Source of the DNA: Antilocapra americana
Taxonomy: Eukaryota > Chordata > Mammalia > Artiodactyla > Antilocapridae
Length of the DNA: 64,000 nt
Reading direction: 5' to 3'
Assembly (NCBI GenBank): GCA_007570785.1
Contig: ML662465.1
Location: forward strand, 7,669,898 to 7,733,897
Positions within the stretch are counted from its first letter, which is position 1. The number at the start of each line of letters is the position of its first letter. Positions 46,301-55,528 of this stretch are shown here, piece by piece. A program made the translations under genes and the position numbers. The notes beneath the pieces are model-generated. The model was not told the origin of the DNA. It did no database searches and saw only the letters and a program-made list of their open reading frames with translations.

Positions 46301-49300
46301 ATTTTTTAATGAGGTAAATTGGGAATAGTCAAACAGGAGATGGCAAGAGTGAACATCCACATTTTAGGAATCATGGAACTAAAATGGACTGGAATGGGCC
46401 AATTTAGTTCAGATGACCATTATATCTACTACTGTGGGCAAGAATCCCTTAGAAGAAATGGAGTAGCCATTTCTTCAGAGTCACCAAAAGAGTCTGAAAT
46501 GCAGAACTTGGGTACAATCTCAAAAATGACAGAATGATCTCTGTTTGTTTCCCAGGCAAACCATTCAATATCACAGTAATCCAAGTCTGTTCCCCAAACA
46601 CTAATGCCAATGAAGCTGAAGCTGAATGGCTCTATGAAGACCTACAAGAAATTCTAGAACTAACACCAAAAAAAAGATGCCTTTTCATGACTGGGGACTG
46701 GAATGCAAAAGTAGGAAGTCAAGAGATACCTGGAGTAACAGACAAGTTTGGCCTTGAAGAAAGAACAGAATGAAACAGGGCAAAGGCTAACAGAGTGTTG
46801 CCAAGACAATGCACTATTCATAGCAAACACCCTCTTCCAACAACATGAGAGACGACTCTACACATGGACATCACCAGATGGTCGATAATGAAATCAGACT
46901 AATTATATTCTTTGCAGCCAAAAATGGAGAATTTCTATACAGTCAACAAAAACAAGACCGGAAGCTGACTGTGGCTCAAGAGCATGAACTCCTTACTGCT
47001 AAATTCAGACTTAAATTCAAAAAGAAGGGGAAAACACTAGACCATTCACATATGACCTAAGTCAAATCCCTTAACAATTATACATTGGAAGTGACAAATC
47101 GATTCAGTGGATTAGATCTGATAGAGTGCCTGAAGAACTATGGATGGAGATATGTGACATTGTATAGGAGGCGGTGATTAAGACCATGCTTAAGAAAGAA
47201 AAAATGCAAAAAGGCAAAATGGTTGTCTGAGGAAATCTTACGAAAAGCTGAGAAAAGAAGAGAAGCTAAAGGCAAAAAGAAAAGGAAAGATAAACCCATT
47301 TGAATGCAGAGTTCCAAAGAATAGCAAGGAGAGATAAGAAAGCCTTCCTCGGTGATCAATGCAAAGAAAAAGAGGAAAACAGTAGAATGGGAAAGACTAG
47401 AGATCTCTTCAAGAAAATTAGAGATACCAAGGGAAGATTTCATGCAAAGATGGGAACAAAAGTACAGAAACAGAATGGACTTAACAGAAGCTGAAGATAT
47501 TAAGAAAAGTTGCAAGAATACACAGAAAAACTATACACAAAAGATCTTCATGACCCACATAACCACAATGGTGTGATCGCTCACCTAGAGCCAGACATCC
47601 TGGAATGTGAAGTCAAATGGGCCTTAGGAAGCATCACTATGAACAAAGCTAGTGGAGGTGATGGAATTCCAGTTGAGCTATTTCAAATCCTAAAAGATGA
47701 TGTTGTTAAAGTGCTGCACTCAATATGCCAGCAAATTTGGAAACAGGCCATAGGACTGGAAAAGGTCAGTTTTCATTCCAATCCCAAAGAAAGGCAATGC
47801 AAAAGAATGTTCAAACTACTACACAGTTGCACCCATCTCACACGCTAGCAAAGTAATGCTCAAAATTTTCCAAGGCAGGCTTGAACAGTATGTGAACTGT
47901 GAACTTCCAGATGTTCAAGCTGGATTTAGAAAAGGCAGAGGGACCAGAGATCAAATTGCCAAAACCCGTTGGGTCATCGAAAAAGCAAGAGAGTTCCAGA
48001 AAAACATCTACTTCTGCCTTATTGACTATGCCAGAATCTTTGCCTGTATGGATCACCACAAACTGTGGAAAATTCTTAAACAGATGGGAATACCAGACCA
48101 CCTTACCTGCCTCCTGAGAAATCTGTATGCAGGTCAAGAAGCAGCAGTTAGAACCAGACATGGAACAACAAACTGATTCCATATTGGGTAAGGAGTACTT
48201 CAAGGCTATTTATAGTCATCCTGCTTATTTAACTTATATGCAGAGTACATCATGTGAAATGCTGGGCTGGCTGAAGCAGAAGCTGAAATGAAGATTTCCA
48301 GGAGAAATATCAATAACTTCAGATATGCAGATGACACAACTCATATGGCAGAACGTGAAGAAGAGCCTCTTGATGAAAGTGAAAGAAGAGAGTGAAAAAG
48401 CTGGCTTAAAACTCAACATTCAGAAAACTAAGATCATAACATCTGGTCCCATCACTTCATGGCAAATAGATGAGGAAACAATGGAAGCAGTGACTGACTT
48501 TATTTTATTGGGCTCCAAAATCACTGTGCATGATGACTACAGCCATGATATCAAAAGATGCTTGCTCCTTGGAAGAAAAGCTATAACCGACCTAGACAGC
48601 ATATTGAAAAACAGATACATTACTTTGCTGACAAAGGTCTATCTAGTCAAAGCTATGGTTTTTTCCAATAGTCATATCTGGATGTGAGAGCTAGACTATA
48701 AAGAAAGCTGAGGGTCAAAGAATTGATGCTTTTAAACTGTGGTGTTGGAGAAGACTTGAGAGTCCCTTGGACTGCAAGGAAATCTAACTGGTCAATCCTA
48801 AAGGAAATCAGTCCTGAATATTCACTGGAAGGACTGGTGCTGAAGCTGAAATTCCAATACTTTGGCCACCTGATGCAAAGAACTAACTCATTTTCGAAGA
48901 CCCTGCTGCTCGAAAAGATTGAAGGCAGGAGGAAATGGGGATGCCAGAGGATGCGATCGTTGGATGGCATCACCAACTCAATGGACATGAGTTGAGCAAG
49001 CTCTGGGAATTGGTGATGGACAGGGAATCCTGGCATGCTGCAGTCCACAGAGTTGCAAAGAGTTGGACACAACTGAGGGACTGTAGTGAACTGAAAGGGT
49101 GTTCCCTGGAATATCAGCATCCACATCACTTGGGAGCTTGTTAGACATGCAGGATCTCAGGATTCTCCCTGGCTTCTTGGATAAGAATCTGCATTTTTAC
49201 AAGAACCCAGTGATTCATATGCATATCAAGGTTTGAGAAAGTCAACTAGCTGATTTTTTTAAATTCCAGTAACATTGGTTTATAACATATGTTTTGTGTG

Positions 49301-52300
49301 CACATTTTAATTTGACTTAGAAATTATAATTTGACTTATAATTATAAATTTGCTTATAATTTGACAACATTATAATTTAACTTATAACCAAAGACTAGTT
49401 TCCATGCTCATCTTACCTCCTTTACCTATTTCTCCCACCCCAAACCCCTTGCCCTTTGTAACCACTATTTTGTTCTCTGAGTTTGTTTTTGTTATTTTAT
49501 TTTGGTTTATTATTTGTTTTATATTCTACATATGAGTAAAATCATATTGTATTTGTCTTTTTTGTCTGCCTTATTTCACAACTTTGTCTGCCTTATGGAC
49601 CCTCAAGGTCCACCCATGTTGTTGCAAAGGGCAAGATTTCATTCCTTTTTATGGCTGAGTAGTATTCCATTGTGTGTGTGTGTTTGTGTATGTGTGTGTA
49701 TAAAACATTCCCTATATCCTATATCCATTCATCTGTTGATAGGTTCATGTGTTGTTTCCATATGTTGCAATGAACATAGGGATACGTGTGTCTTTTCAAA
49801 TTACTGTTTTTATGTTCTTTTGGTTAATACCCATAAGTGGAATATTTGCATCATATGGTAGTAGTAAATTTTCTGAAGAATTTGCGTACTCTTTTCCACA
49901 GTGACTGAGCCAATTTACAGTCTCACCAGCAGTATATGAGGGTTCCTTTTTCTTCACATCCTCTCCAACATTTGTTACTCCTTGTTTTTTTGACAATAGT
50001 CATCCGAACAGATGTGAAGCGATATTGTGATTTTGATTTGCATTTACCTGATAATTCATGCTGCTGAACATCTTTTCATACAGGTGTTGAATATCATATA
50101 TATTCTTTGGGAAAATGTCTATTTAGATCCTCTGCCTATTTTTTAATTGGATTGTTTGTTGTTGAGTTTCATGAGTTAATTTTTGTGTGTGTGTGTGGTT
50201 TTGGCCATGCTGTGTGGCATGTGGGATCTTAGTTTCCCAACCAGGGATCAAACGTATGCCCCCTGCAATGGAAACACAGAGTCCTGCAATAGACCACCAG
50301 GGAGTTAATATATTTTGGATATTAACCTTTTATCAGATATGATTTGCAGACATCTCCCATTTGGTAGGTTTTCTTTTTTATTTTGTTGATGGTTTTCTTT
50401 GCAGTGCAGAGCTTTTTATTTTGAGGTAGCCTCATTTGTTTCATTTAGCTTTTGCTTCCCTTGCCTGAGGAGACAAATCCAGAAAGATATTGCTAAGAAA
50501 AATGTCAACAAGCATACTGTCTATGTTTTCTTCTAGGAGTTTTATGGTTTTAGTTTTTACGTTCATGTCTTTAATCCATTTCCAGTTAACTTTTATGAAT
50601 GGTGTAAGATAATGGTCTAGTTTCATTCATTTGTATCTTTAGGGTTTTCAATATATAAAATCATGTCACCTACAAATAATGACAGTTTCACTTCTTTCTT
50701 TCCAATTTAGATGTGTTTTATTTCTTTTATTGCCTAGTTGTTGTCACTAGGAGTTTTAGCACTATGTTGAGTAACAGTGGTGAGATTGGGTATTCTTGTC
50801 TTGTTCATGATCTTAGAGGGATAGCTTTCAGGTTTTCACCAGCATTATGTTAGCTGTGGGTTTGTCATATATGGCCTTTTGAGGTACATTTGTTCTATCC
50901 CCTTTTCGAGAGTTTTTATCATAAATGAGTGTTGAATTTTATCAAATGCTTTTCCTGCATCTGCATCTATTGACATGATCATATGATTTTTTTTTTGGCT
51001 GTGTCCTGTGGCTTATGGGATCTTAGTTCCTTGACCAAGGATTGAACCTAGGCTCTTGGCAGTGAGCGAGCAGAGTCCAAACTACTGATCACCTGGGAAT
51101 TCTTGATTATATGATTTTTATTCTTCACTTTGTTAATGTGGTATAGTACATTGATTGATTTGCAGATGTTGAATCATCCTTGCATACCTGGAATAAATCC
51201 CACTTGATCCTGATGTATGATCATTTTAATGCATTTTTGTATTTGGTTTTCTAATGTTTTGTTGAGGATTTTTACATGTATATTCATCAGAGACATTGGC
51301 CTGTAATTTTCTTTTTGTGTGTTTTCATTGTTTGATTTTGTAATCAGGGTAATGATGGCCTTGTAAAATGAGTTAGGGAAGCATTCCCTCCTTTTCAAAA
51401 TTTTTTGAAACAGTTTGAGAAGTGCATGTGTGTGTGCTAAGTTGCTTCAGTCATGTCTGACTCTTTGCAACCCCATGAACTGTAGCCTGCCAGGTTCCTC
51501 TGTCCATGGGGTTCTCTAGGCAAGAATACTGGAGTGGGTTTCTATGCCCTCCTCCAGGGGATCTTCCCAACCCATGAATCAAACCTGCATCTCTTAAGTC
51601 TCCTGCATTGGCAGGCAGGTTCTTTACCACTAGTGCCTCCTGGGAAGCTCCGTGGTAGAAGGATAGCTACTAAATCTCTGAATGTTTGATAAAATTCACC
51701 TGTGAAGCTGTCTGCTGGAGGACTTTTATTTTGGGGAAGATTTTCAATTAATGTTTCAATCTCCTTACTAGTAATAAATCAATTCAGATTTTCTATAGCT
51801 TCATGCTTTAGTCTTGGAAGATTGTAGGATTCTAGGGATTTATTCATTTATTTCAGGTTGTCTAATTTGTTTGTGTATAGTAGTAGACTTCATAGTAGAC
51901 TTATAATCCATTGTATTTCTATTGTATCCATTGTAATTTATCCTCTCTTGTTTCTGATTTTATTTATCTGAGCCTTCTCTCTACTTTTTTGGTGAGTCTA
52001 GCTAAAGGTTTGTCATGTTTATCCTTTCAAAGAACCAGCTCTTAGTTGCATTGATCTTTTCCATTGTTTTTTAAGTCTCTATTTCATTTATCTCTGCTCT
52101 GATTTTTATTATTATGTTATTTTCATTTCCTTTGTTATACAGATTTTGGGCTTGCTTTATTCTTTTTTTTCTTTTCTCTAGCTCTTTTAGATATAAGGTT
52201 AGATTGTTTGAGGTTTGTCTTATTTCTTGAGGTAGGCCTATATGCTTCACTCTTGGTATCACTTTTGCTGCATCCCATAGATTTTGGTATATCATCTTGT

Positions 52301-55300
52301 TCTTTTCATTCGTCTTTAGGTATTTTATCATTTCTCCTTTGATTTCTTCACTGAGCCAATAGTTTTTAAGTTGCATGTTGTTTAGTCTTCACATATATGT
52401 GATTTTTCCAGATTTCCTATAGTTGATTTCTAGTTTCATTTTATTGTGGTCAGAAAAGATGCTTACTAAGGTTTTGATCTCCATGATGAAAGTGAAAGAG
52501 GAAAGTGAAAAAGTTGGCTTAAAGCTCAACTTTCAGAAAACTAAGATCATGGCATCTGGTCCCATCACTTCATGGCAAATAGATGGGGAAACAGTGGCTG
52601 ACTTTATTTTTGGGGGACTACAAAATCACTGCAGATGGTGATTGCAGCCATAAGATTAAAAGATGCTTACTCCTTGGAAGGAAAGTCATGACCAACCTAG
52701 ATAGCATATTAAAAAGGAGAGACATTACTTTGTCAACAAAGGTCCATCTAGTCAAGGCTATGGTTTTTCCAATAGTCATGTATGGATGTGAGAGTTGGAC
52801 TATAAAGAAAGCTGAGCACTGAAGAATTGATGCTTTTGAACTGTGGTGTTGGAGAAGACTCTTGAGAGTCCCTTGGACTTCAAGGAGATCCAACAAGTCC
52901 ATCCTAAAGGAGATCAGTCCTGGGTGTTCATTGGAAGGACTGATGTTGAAGCTGAAACTCCAATACTTTGGCCACCTGATGCAAAGAAATGACTCATTAT
53001 AAAGGACCCTGATGCTTGGAATGATTGAAGGCAGGAGGAGAATGGGACTACAGAGAATGAGATGGCTGGATGGTATCACTGACTCAATGATGTGATCTGA
53101 GCAAGCTCCAGGAGTAATGGACAGGGAAGCCTGGTGTGCTGCAGTCCATGGGGGCACAAAGAGTCAAACATGACTGAGTGACTGAACTGAACTGAAATTA
53201 TGAGAATGACAGATTTATAAATAAATAGTATGCCCAGACAATACAGTATAGGTTAAATTAGAAACACTATTTCTTTAGGGGAGTCCAAAAAAGAAAACAC
53301 CTAGACTGGGACATCAGGGTGGTTTTGCTGAGAAGGTGACATTAGAACTGAGACTTTTAAGTTTAATAGGAGTTTTCCAGGGAATTGGGTGTGAATGAAA
53401 GACTTTCTAAACATAGGGAATAGTGTGCACAAAATCAAGGAGACAAGAAAGATCACAAACCTTATAGGAAACTATTTGAGATGGTTGAAGCAAAGAGTCA
53501 GAGTGTGGGAAAATGAGAAAAACAAATGGAAGACAGCTATTCACCTTTCACAATTCACCTCAGATTTTATCTGGTAGGCAACAAAGAGTTATTAAATAAT
53601 ATCAAGCAGCAAAATAAAAAGATAAAATATGTGTTCTAGAAAGAACACGGGCTGTGGAGGATGAATTAGATTGAGGTGGCGTGTAGACACACACAGAATC
53701 AGAAGTAGGGATTCTTTTGGGAAAATCCATTCAGGAGATGGTAAAGATGAAGTAAGGAAATGGCAATGAAGTTGGAGAAGAGGAGGTACTTTGGAGCCAT
53801 ATAGGAAGTCAAATGTATAAGATGTAAGAACTGATTAGGAAGGAGGAGTAGCAGATGCCTGGCTTAGGGCACTAGATGAATGGTAATTAACCATGAGAGG
53901 AATAAAGGTCTGAAGCAAGAACTAGGATGGGTTCCTTGAGTTTGTGACTGATTGAGTGGCAGATGATTGTGGATCCAAAAGGAGGAGAGAAGTTGGTATA
54001 TAGGTGTTCAATTGTTGATTGGTATTAACTTAAACATATTTCATTATTAAAAAAAACAACAACTCATAGTTAGGTCAAAAGATATGGCATGTTTCCAACA
54101 CATTTCTGAGGTTCTTGAGAATAATATCATGTTGTGTATAGTTCTTCAAATAATTGGCCAAAATAAATGCCTCACGATTACTTAGATGTTTTGGAAAATC
54201 TCTCATCCACCATCCTTTCAATACTGCAACACCAGCACTACTAACCTGTGCGCAGACAGGCTATATTTGCAAGCCACCATTCAGGGATCCTGGGCAGAAT
54301 CACAATTACTCGATCTCCCCTTTGCAGGCCACAGGCTTCTGTAAGTATATTTGCAAATTTCCTTGATAAAGATCCTAGTTCCTCAAAACTCCATCTCACT
54401 TCTTCTCCGTTTCCATTTATCCACCAGAAGGCCGGATTGGAAGGTCTCTTCCCAGCCTGAGGAAAGACAAACCAGTCATAGATTTTAAAGGTGGTTATGC
54501 AGCTAAATTCTATTTCAACTGACTTAATGTAATATTTTCTCTGAAGAAAATTCACAGGTCATTAGTTAGGACATATTTGGAGCATTTGGGAGTAACTCTG
54601 GGGTCCTTATTTCTAGATTTTGGGAGCCACGTCACTTCTTTCAGCACATGTGATTTCTCATTTAGCCTGATTATTTTTCTTTCCATAAAGGTAGAATTGT
54701 TGCATCCCATATTTCTCTCAATGCTCTTTGCCTCATTTCCTACCATTTTTTATTTGTGGGTTCACATTTCATTCTCCTCCTTTATATTTATTTATTTTTA
54801 ATATTTATTTATTGGGCCACTTCAGGTCTTCATTGTGGCACACAGGATCTTGACTGCAGCACATGGGATCTTGTGTTGTGGCCTGTGGTCAGCAGGCTTA
54901 GTTGCCCCATGACATGTGAGATCCATGTTCCCTGCTTTGGAAGGTGGATTCCCAACCACTGGACCAACAGGGAAGTTCCTACTCCTTTTTATTAAAAAAA
55001 AAATTAACCTATAATCATACATTTTTATAACCCAGCTTTTTCAAGCATGGAACTTAACATGGTAAACCAGATCTCCTGTGCATTACAGGGTATTTAGCAG
55101 CACCCCTTAGCTTCCACCCATTAGCATACACCCTCCCCCAACTCATAGCAACAAAAGTGTCTCCAGACATTACCAAATATCCCTGGGTGGGGTTGGGGGT
55201 GGGGGGCGGAATCACTCTCAGTTAAGAAACTACAGTCTTACTGGCCCTTGCTCCATACCTTTTCCATATTGGTCCACTGGTCCAGGACATCTTTGGCAAA

Positions 55301-55459
55301 GTTGAAATACTCGGGGATCTCTAGTTTAAAGTCCTGTTTCATGGATTCGTAGTTGGAGAAATTCTGAGGGGTCACTGTTCTGTAATTTTTATGCAGTGCT
55401 CTCATAGAGCCAGGAATTGCTAGGCACTGAAAATATTTGGCACAAAGTAATATCTTCAT
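27474..55459 (-). CDS. ACSM3: ACSM3, mitochondrial medium-chain acyl-CoA synthetase (complete, thirteen exons)
   Basis: Seen: thirteen minus-strand exons with GT-AG introns give 1746 nt, 581 amino acids plus stop (human 586 as remembered). Key sites: P-loop TSGTSGSPK (229-237), YGQTE (371-375), [14 protein letters not shown] then the hinge-side RADD, and the C-terminal lysine K567 in PKTISGK. The N-terminus ([20 protein letters not shown]) is basic with no acidic residue before NYR, fitting a mitochondrial presequence. Known: ACSM enzymes (EC 6.2.1.2) join short/medium-chain fatty acids to CoA with ATP in the mitochondrial matrix; ACSM3 is also called SAH. It is told from the ACSM1/2/4/5 paralogues by [20 protein letters not shown] and its place beside ERI2. 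Introns (28 kb in all) are rich in BovB and L1. Any upstream non-coding exon was not located. Confidence 0.96.
27954..28073 (-). CDS. ACSM3: ACSM3 coding exon 12
   Basis: Residues 514-553: [20 protein letters not shown] then [32 protein letters not shown] helps separate ACSM3 from its ACSM paralogues. Confidence 0.95.
28251..28385 (-). mobile_element. BovA SINE monomer, reverse orientation
   Basis: CAGTTGCTCAGTTGTCTCCA through AATACTGGAGCAGGTTGCCA, then GCCATTTCC. ACSM3 intron 11. Confidence 0.8.
29000..29224 (+). repeat. MIR element (left arm of an inverted repeat)
   Basis: GATTTGAGTCACACTTTGCC followed by a CTCAATTTCC block and the MIR-like 3' tail. Its last 100 bp recur inverted at 29300-29398. 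Confidence 0.65.
29123..29398. repeat. Long inverted repeat, arms about 100 bp, spacer about 75 bp
   Basis: 29123-29224 and the reverse complement of 29300-29398 share GTTAACATAGGTATAGGGCT-type text with few differences (for example CTGGAACATACATACTAAGT against CAGAACATATTAAGT). Confidence 0.85.
29560..29700 (-). repeat. L1 3'-end fragment
   Basis: TTGTTGAAGTATAGTTGATT and TTTCAGGTGTACAGCAGAGT are the ruminant L1 3' UTR in reverse. Confidence 0.75.
30389..30488 (-). CDS. ACSM3: ACSM3 coding exon 11
   Basis: Residues 480-513: [20 protein letters not shown] then [14 protein letters not shown], start of the mobile C-terminal domain. Confidence 0.95.
30593..30720 (-). CDS. ACSM3: ACSM3 coding exon 10
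   Basis: Residues 438-479 plus two bases: [20 protein letters not shown] then [20 protein letters not shown]. Contains the TGDRG adenylate/ribose contact and the hinge Arg before ADD. Confidence 0.95.
30961..31164. repeat. Tandem duplication, about 100-bp unit, two copies
   Basis: Both copies start GCAGGAACTCAG and end GAGTTAAAGAAAGTAC (30961-31060 and 31061-31164), with small indels. ACSM3 intron 9. Confidence 0.88.
31822..31923 (-). CDS. ACSM3: ACSM3 coding exon 9
   Basis: Residues 404-437: [20 protein letters not shown] to LFTHYI. Donor GTAAGA. The position before DNP is Val in human and Ile here. Confidence 0.95.
32635..33229 (+). mobile_element. 5'-truncated L1 3' end
   Basis: End of ORF2 ([20 protein letters not shown] relic) plus 3' UTR and an A-rich tail with AATAAA units. 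GAAAATCTGGA before (32624-32634) and GAAAGTCTGGA after (33230-33240) look like an 11-bp target duplication with one mismatch. Confidence 0.85.
33265..33450 (+). repeat. MIR-like repeat
   Basis: CTACTAACTATGTAACCTTGG and CCTCATTTGTAAAATGG are the MIR core. Confidence 0.7.
33660..33740 (-). CDS. ACSM3: ACSM3 coding exon 8
   Basis: Residues 377-403: [20 protein letters not shown] then SPAFDVK. Both ends fall between codons. Confidence 0.95.
34565..34785 (-). repeat. L1 3'-end fragment with internal (TA)n
   Basis: TTGAAGGATAATTTTCTTACA, CCTCCCTCTTGAACCTCCCT and ATCACAGAGCACCAGGCTGA match the reverse of the ruminant L1 3' UTR. (AT)n at 34624-34641. Confidence 0.75.
34836..34962 (-). CDS. ACSM3: ACSM3 coding exon 7
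   Basis: Residues 334-376: [20 protein letters not shown] through [12 protein letters not shown]. The acceptor is TTCTGAG; the alternative TATAAG nine bases on would shift the frame into a stop, so it is rejected. Confidence 0.9.
35167..35204 (+). repeat. G-rich tract with quadruplex potential
   Basis: Four or more G-runs of 4-8 bases within about 40 bp, on the strand opposite ACSM3 transcription (intron 6). Confidence 0.7.
35515..35740 (-). repeat. Older L1 3'-end fragment
   Basis: ATTGAAATATGATTGACTTA and ACATCTGTTACCCTACCTAG resemble reverse L1 3' UTR of an older subfamily. Confidence 0.5.
36116..36195 (-). CDS. ACSM3: ACSM3 coding exon 6
   Basis: Residues 308-333 plus two bases: [20 protein letters not shown] then VQNDKA. 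Only 80 nt, found by joining neighbours. Human has NDITS where this reads NDKARN across the junction. Confidence 0.9.
36303..36505 (+). mobile_element. Bov-tA SINE
   Basis: GGGCTTCCCTTGTGGTTCAG head to AGCGACTTTCACACACACAC. ACSM3 intron 5. Confidence 0.85.
36696..36852 (-). CDS. ACSM3: ACSM3 coding exon 5
   Basis: Residues 255-307: [20 protein letters not shown], then [19 protein letters not shown] to TSILQ. Donor GTAAGG after a whole codon. Confidence 0.95.
36870..39240 (-). mobile_element. Long BovB LINE, reverse orientation
   Basis: The 3' end is at the left (TTCAGTTTAGTCACTCAGTC). The RT core lies at 37697-38389 as 230 open codons, including [20 protein letters not shown] and [12 protein letters not shown]. 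The next frame (36982-37827, 281 codons) continues to the C-terminus. The frame change falls just before the YADD site, which reads SDMQMT. Sequence runs upstream through the region before RT (LTASLYTQKN-like gaps omitted) to about 39013, where a SINE sits, and a few bases beyond. Best preserved BovB RT here, yet non-functional. Confidence 0.9.
39014..39211 (-). mobile_element. Bov-tA SINE inside BovB, 8-bp duplication
   Basis: Reverse-orientation SINE flanked by TGACTGTA at 39006-39013 and 39212-39219. Confidence 0.85.
39245..40290 (+). mobile_element. BovB LINE, 5'-truncated, forward orientation
   Basis: Starts at the AAACGTGGAAAATCCTTAAA part of RT and ends ACTGAACAACAACAACA. It abuts the reverse BovB tail-out, so the two share about 1 kb in inverted orientation. 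YADD is altered (RYVNETT). Confidence 0.9.
40348..40391. repeat. (AT)22 microsatellite
   Basis: An uninterrupted 44-bp AT run after a shorter AT/AC run at 40300-40342, 87 bp past the ACSM3 exon 4 donor. Confidence 0.9.
40478..40621 (-). CDS. ACSM3: ACSM3 coding exon 4 (ATP-binding P-loop)
   Basis: Residues 207-254 plus two bases: [20 protein letters not shown], then the P-loop [18 protein letters not shown] and LGLSING. BovB copies of opposite orientation lie in the two flanking introns. Confidence 0.95.
41020..41215 (-). repeat. MER5A-like hAT remnant
   Basis: GGGCCAAATATGGCTTGCC with AAAGTTTTATTGCAACACAA resembles the reverse of the MER5A body. ACSM3 intron 3. Confidence 0.6.
41745..41892 (+). 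mobile_element. Bov-tA SINE joined to BovB
   Basis: AATCCACCTGCAATGCAGAA to GATACGACTGAAGCGACTG, ending directly where BovB begins. Confidence 0.75.
41893..43210 (+). mobile_element. BovB LINE, 5'-truncated, forward orientation
   Basis: RT relics [20 protein letters not shown] and [20 protein letters not shown] (YADD kept) and a long 3' open stretch at 42583-42981 (132 codons), but in different frames. ACSM3 intron 3. Confidence 0.9.
43275..43351. mobile_element. Mariner-type MITE, 77 bp
   Basis: TTGAGTTGGCCAAAAAGTTT at the left and the inverted AACTTTTTGGCCAACCCAA at the right, flanked by TA at 43273-43274 and 43352-43353. Almost the whole element is terminal inverted repeat. No transposase. 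Confidence 0.85.
43457..43655 (+). mobile_element. Bov-tA SINE
   Basis: AGAATCTGCCTGGCAGTGCA through GGGACACAACTGAACAACTG. A further fragment with the same tail lies at 43700-43760. Confidence 0.8.
43980..44500. other. ACSM3 intron 3, unassigned repeat-like block
   Basis: Ends with TTCTTAATAAACTTACACAA and a GTCTGTCTTATGGTGTGCTTCC segment, the look of an LTR or old L1 3' end. Family not assigned. Confidence 0.35.
44657..44864 (-). CDS. ACSM3: ACSM3 coding exon 3
   Basis: Residues 138-206 plus two bases: [20 protein letters not shown] to NLKEMMK. Donor GTGAGT. Separated from exon 2 by a 9.4-kb intron. Confidence 0.95.
44865..45782. other. ACSM3 intron 2, exon-proximal part
   Basis: About 900 bp without a recognised repeat or coding exon. 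Confidence 0.45.
45783..46022 (-). mobile_element. BovB 3'-end fragment, reverse orientation
   Basis: GTTGCTAAGTCGTGTCCAGC to CGCATCAGATGGGCAAAGTG; minus-strand relic [20 protein letters not shown]. Confidence 0.88.
46145..46290 (+). repeat. MIR-like repeat
   Basis: GTGGTCAAGAGTGTGTCCTA, then TCTGCATCTGTAGAAGGGGG. Confidence 0.6.
46305..49098 (+). mobile_element. Near full-length BovB LINE with endonuclease and RT remnants
   Basis: The longest BovB here. It starts in the AP-endonuclease domain ([20 protein letters not shown], then [15 protein letters not shown] with the catalytic GDWN motif, and an SDHE-like site read as AQEHELL). The linker region follows ([20 protein letters not shown]), then RT ([25 protein letters not shown] read as LIDYAR) and the C-terminal part to the ACTGAACTG tail. 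At least five frames are used and YADD falls at a break, so it is dead. ACSM3 intron 2. Confidence 0.92.
49673..49700. repeat. (TG)n microsatellite inside L1
   Basis: GTGTGTGTGTGTTTGTGTATGTGTGTGTA, imperfect. Confidence 0.8.
50186..50310 (-). mobile_element. CHR-type SINE inside L1
   Basis: GGCCATGCTGTGTGGCATGT to CCACCAGGGAGTTA, with the L1 text continuing on both sides. Confidence 0.78.
50990..51107 (-). mobile_element. CHR-type SINE inside L1
   Basis: TTGGCTGTGTCCTGTGGCTT to CACCTGGGAATTCTTG; L1 text ATCATATGATTTTT is repeated on both sides, suggesting the duplicated target. Confidence 0.78.
51424..51655 (-). mobile_element. Bov-tA SINE inside L1
   Basis: GTGTGTGCTAAGTTGCTTCA to CTAGTGCCTCCTGGGAAGCT, the reverse of head and body. 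Confidence 0.83.
52484..53196 (+). mobile_element. BovB LINE 3' portion
   Basis: Starts at the [20 protein letters not shown] relic after YADD and ends TGAACTGAACTGAAA. ACSM3 intron 2. Confidence 0.9.
53250..54000. repeat. Probable L2-age repeat block
   Basis: GACATTAGAACTGAGACTTT and the following GGAATAGTGTGCACAAAATC pattern are L2-like, strongly decayed. Confidence 0.35.
54246..54456 (-). CDS. ACSM3: ACSM3 coding exon 2
   Basis: Residues 68-137 plus one base: [20 protein letters not shown] through ANIACLRT. Contains the conserved [15 protein letters not shown] of acyl-CoA synthetases. Confidence 0.95.
54785..54980 (-). mobile_element. CHR-type SINE, reverse orientation
   Basis: TTATTGGGCCACTTCAGGTC to ACTGGACCAACAGGGAAGTT. 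ACSM3 intron 1 (between coding exons 2 and 1). Confidence 0.75.
55259..55459 (-). CDS. ACSM3: ACSM3 coding exon 1
   Basis: Residues 1-67, [10 protein letters not shown] to WTNMEK; donor GTATGG. The ATG at 55459-55457 has ACC before it, a strong context. The open frame extends upstream only to a GTG at 55501, since an in-frame TAG lies at 55511-55513. Confidence 0.9.
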
Positions 55460-55528
55460 GGTGACAAAGGCTAATGTCAGTCTGGCTGAGTATTTTAGCA
55501 CCCAGGATTTCTACAGACACCAGTCCAT
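55460..55528 (-). promoter_or_regulatory. ACSM3: ACSM3 5' UTR part of exon, with short upstream ORF
   Basis: A TTTTAG acceptor precedes 55528. The exon then begins with an ATG opening the five-codon frame MDWCL and a TAG (55528-55511), in frame with the main start 69 nt downstream. Confidence 0.6.

Larger units (their letters stand above)
49255..52480 (-). mobile_element. L1 LINE, reverse orientation, carrying three SINEs
   Basis: The 3' UTR is at the left. Minus-strand ORF2 relics include [40 protein letters not shown] and an upstream part near 52071-52376. It stops at about 52480 where BovB begins and does not resume after it. Confidence 0.85.

Noticed and set aside
55457..55501. GTG-initiated extension of ACSM3 (start at 55501)
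   Set aside because: Vertebrate genes start at ATG; the ATG at 55459 has a good context and gives a length and N-terminus fitting ACSM3.
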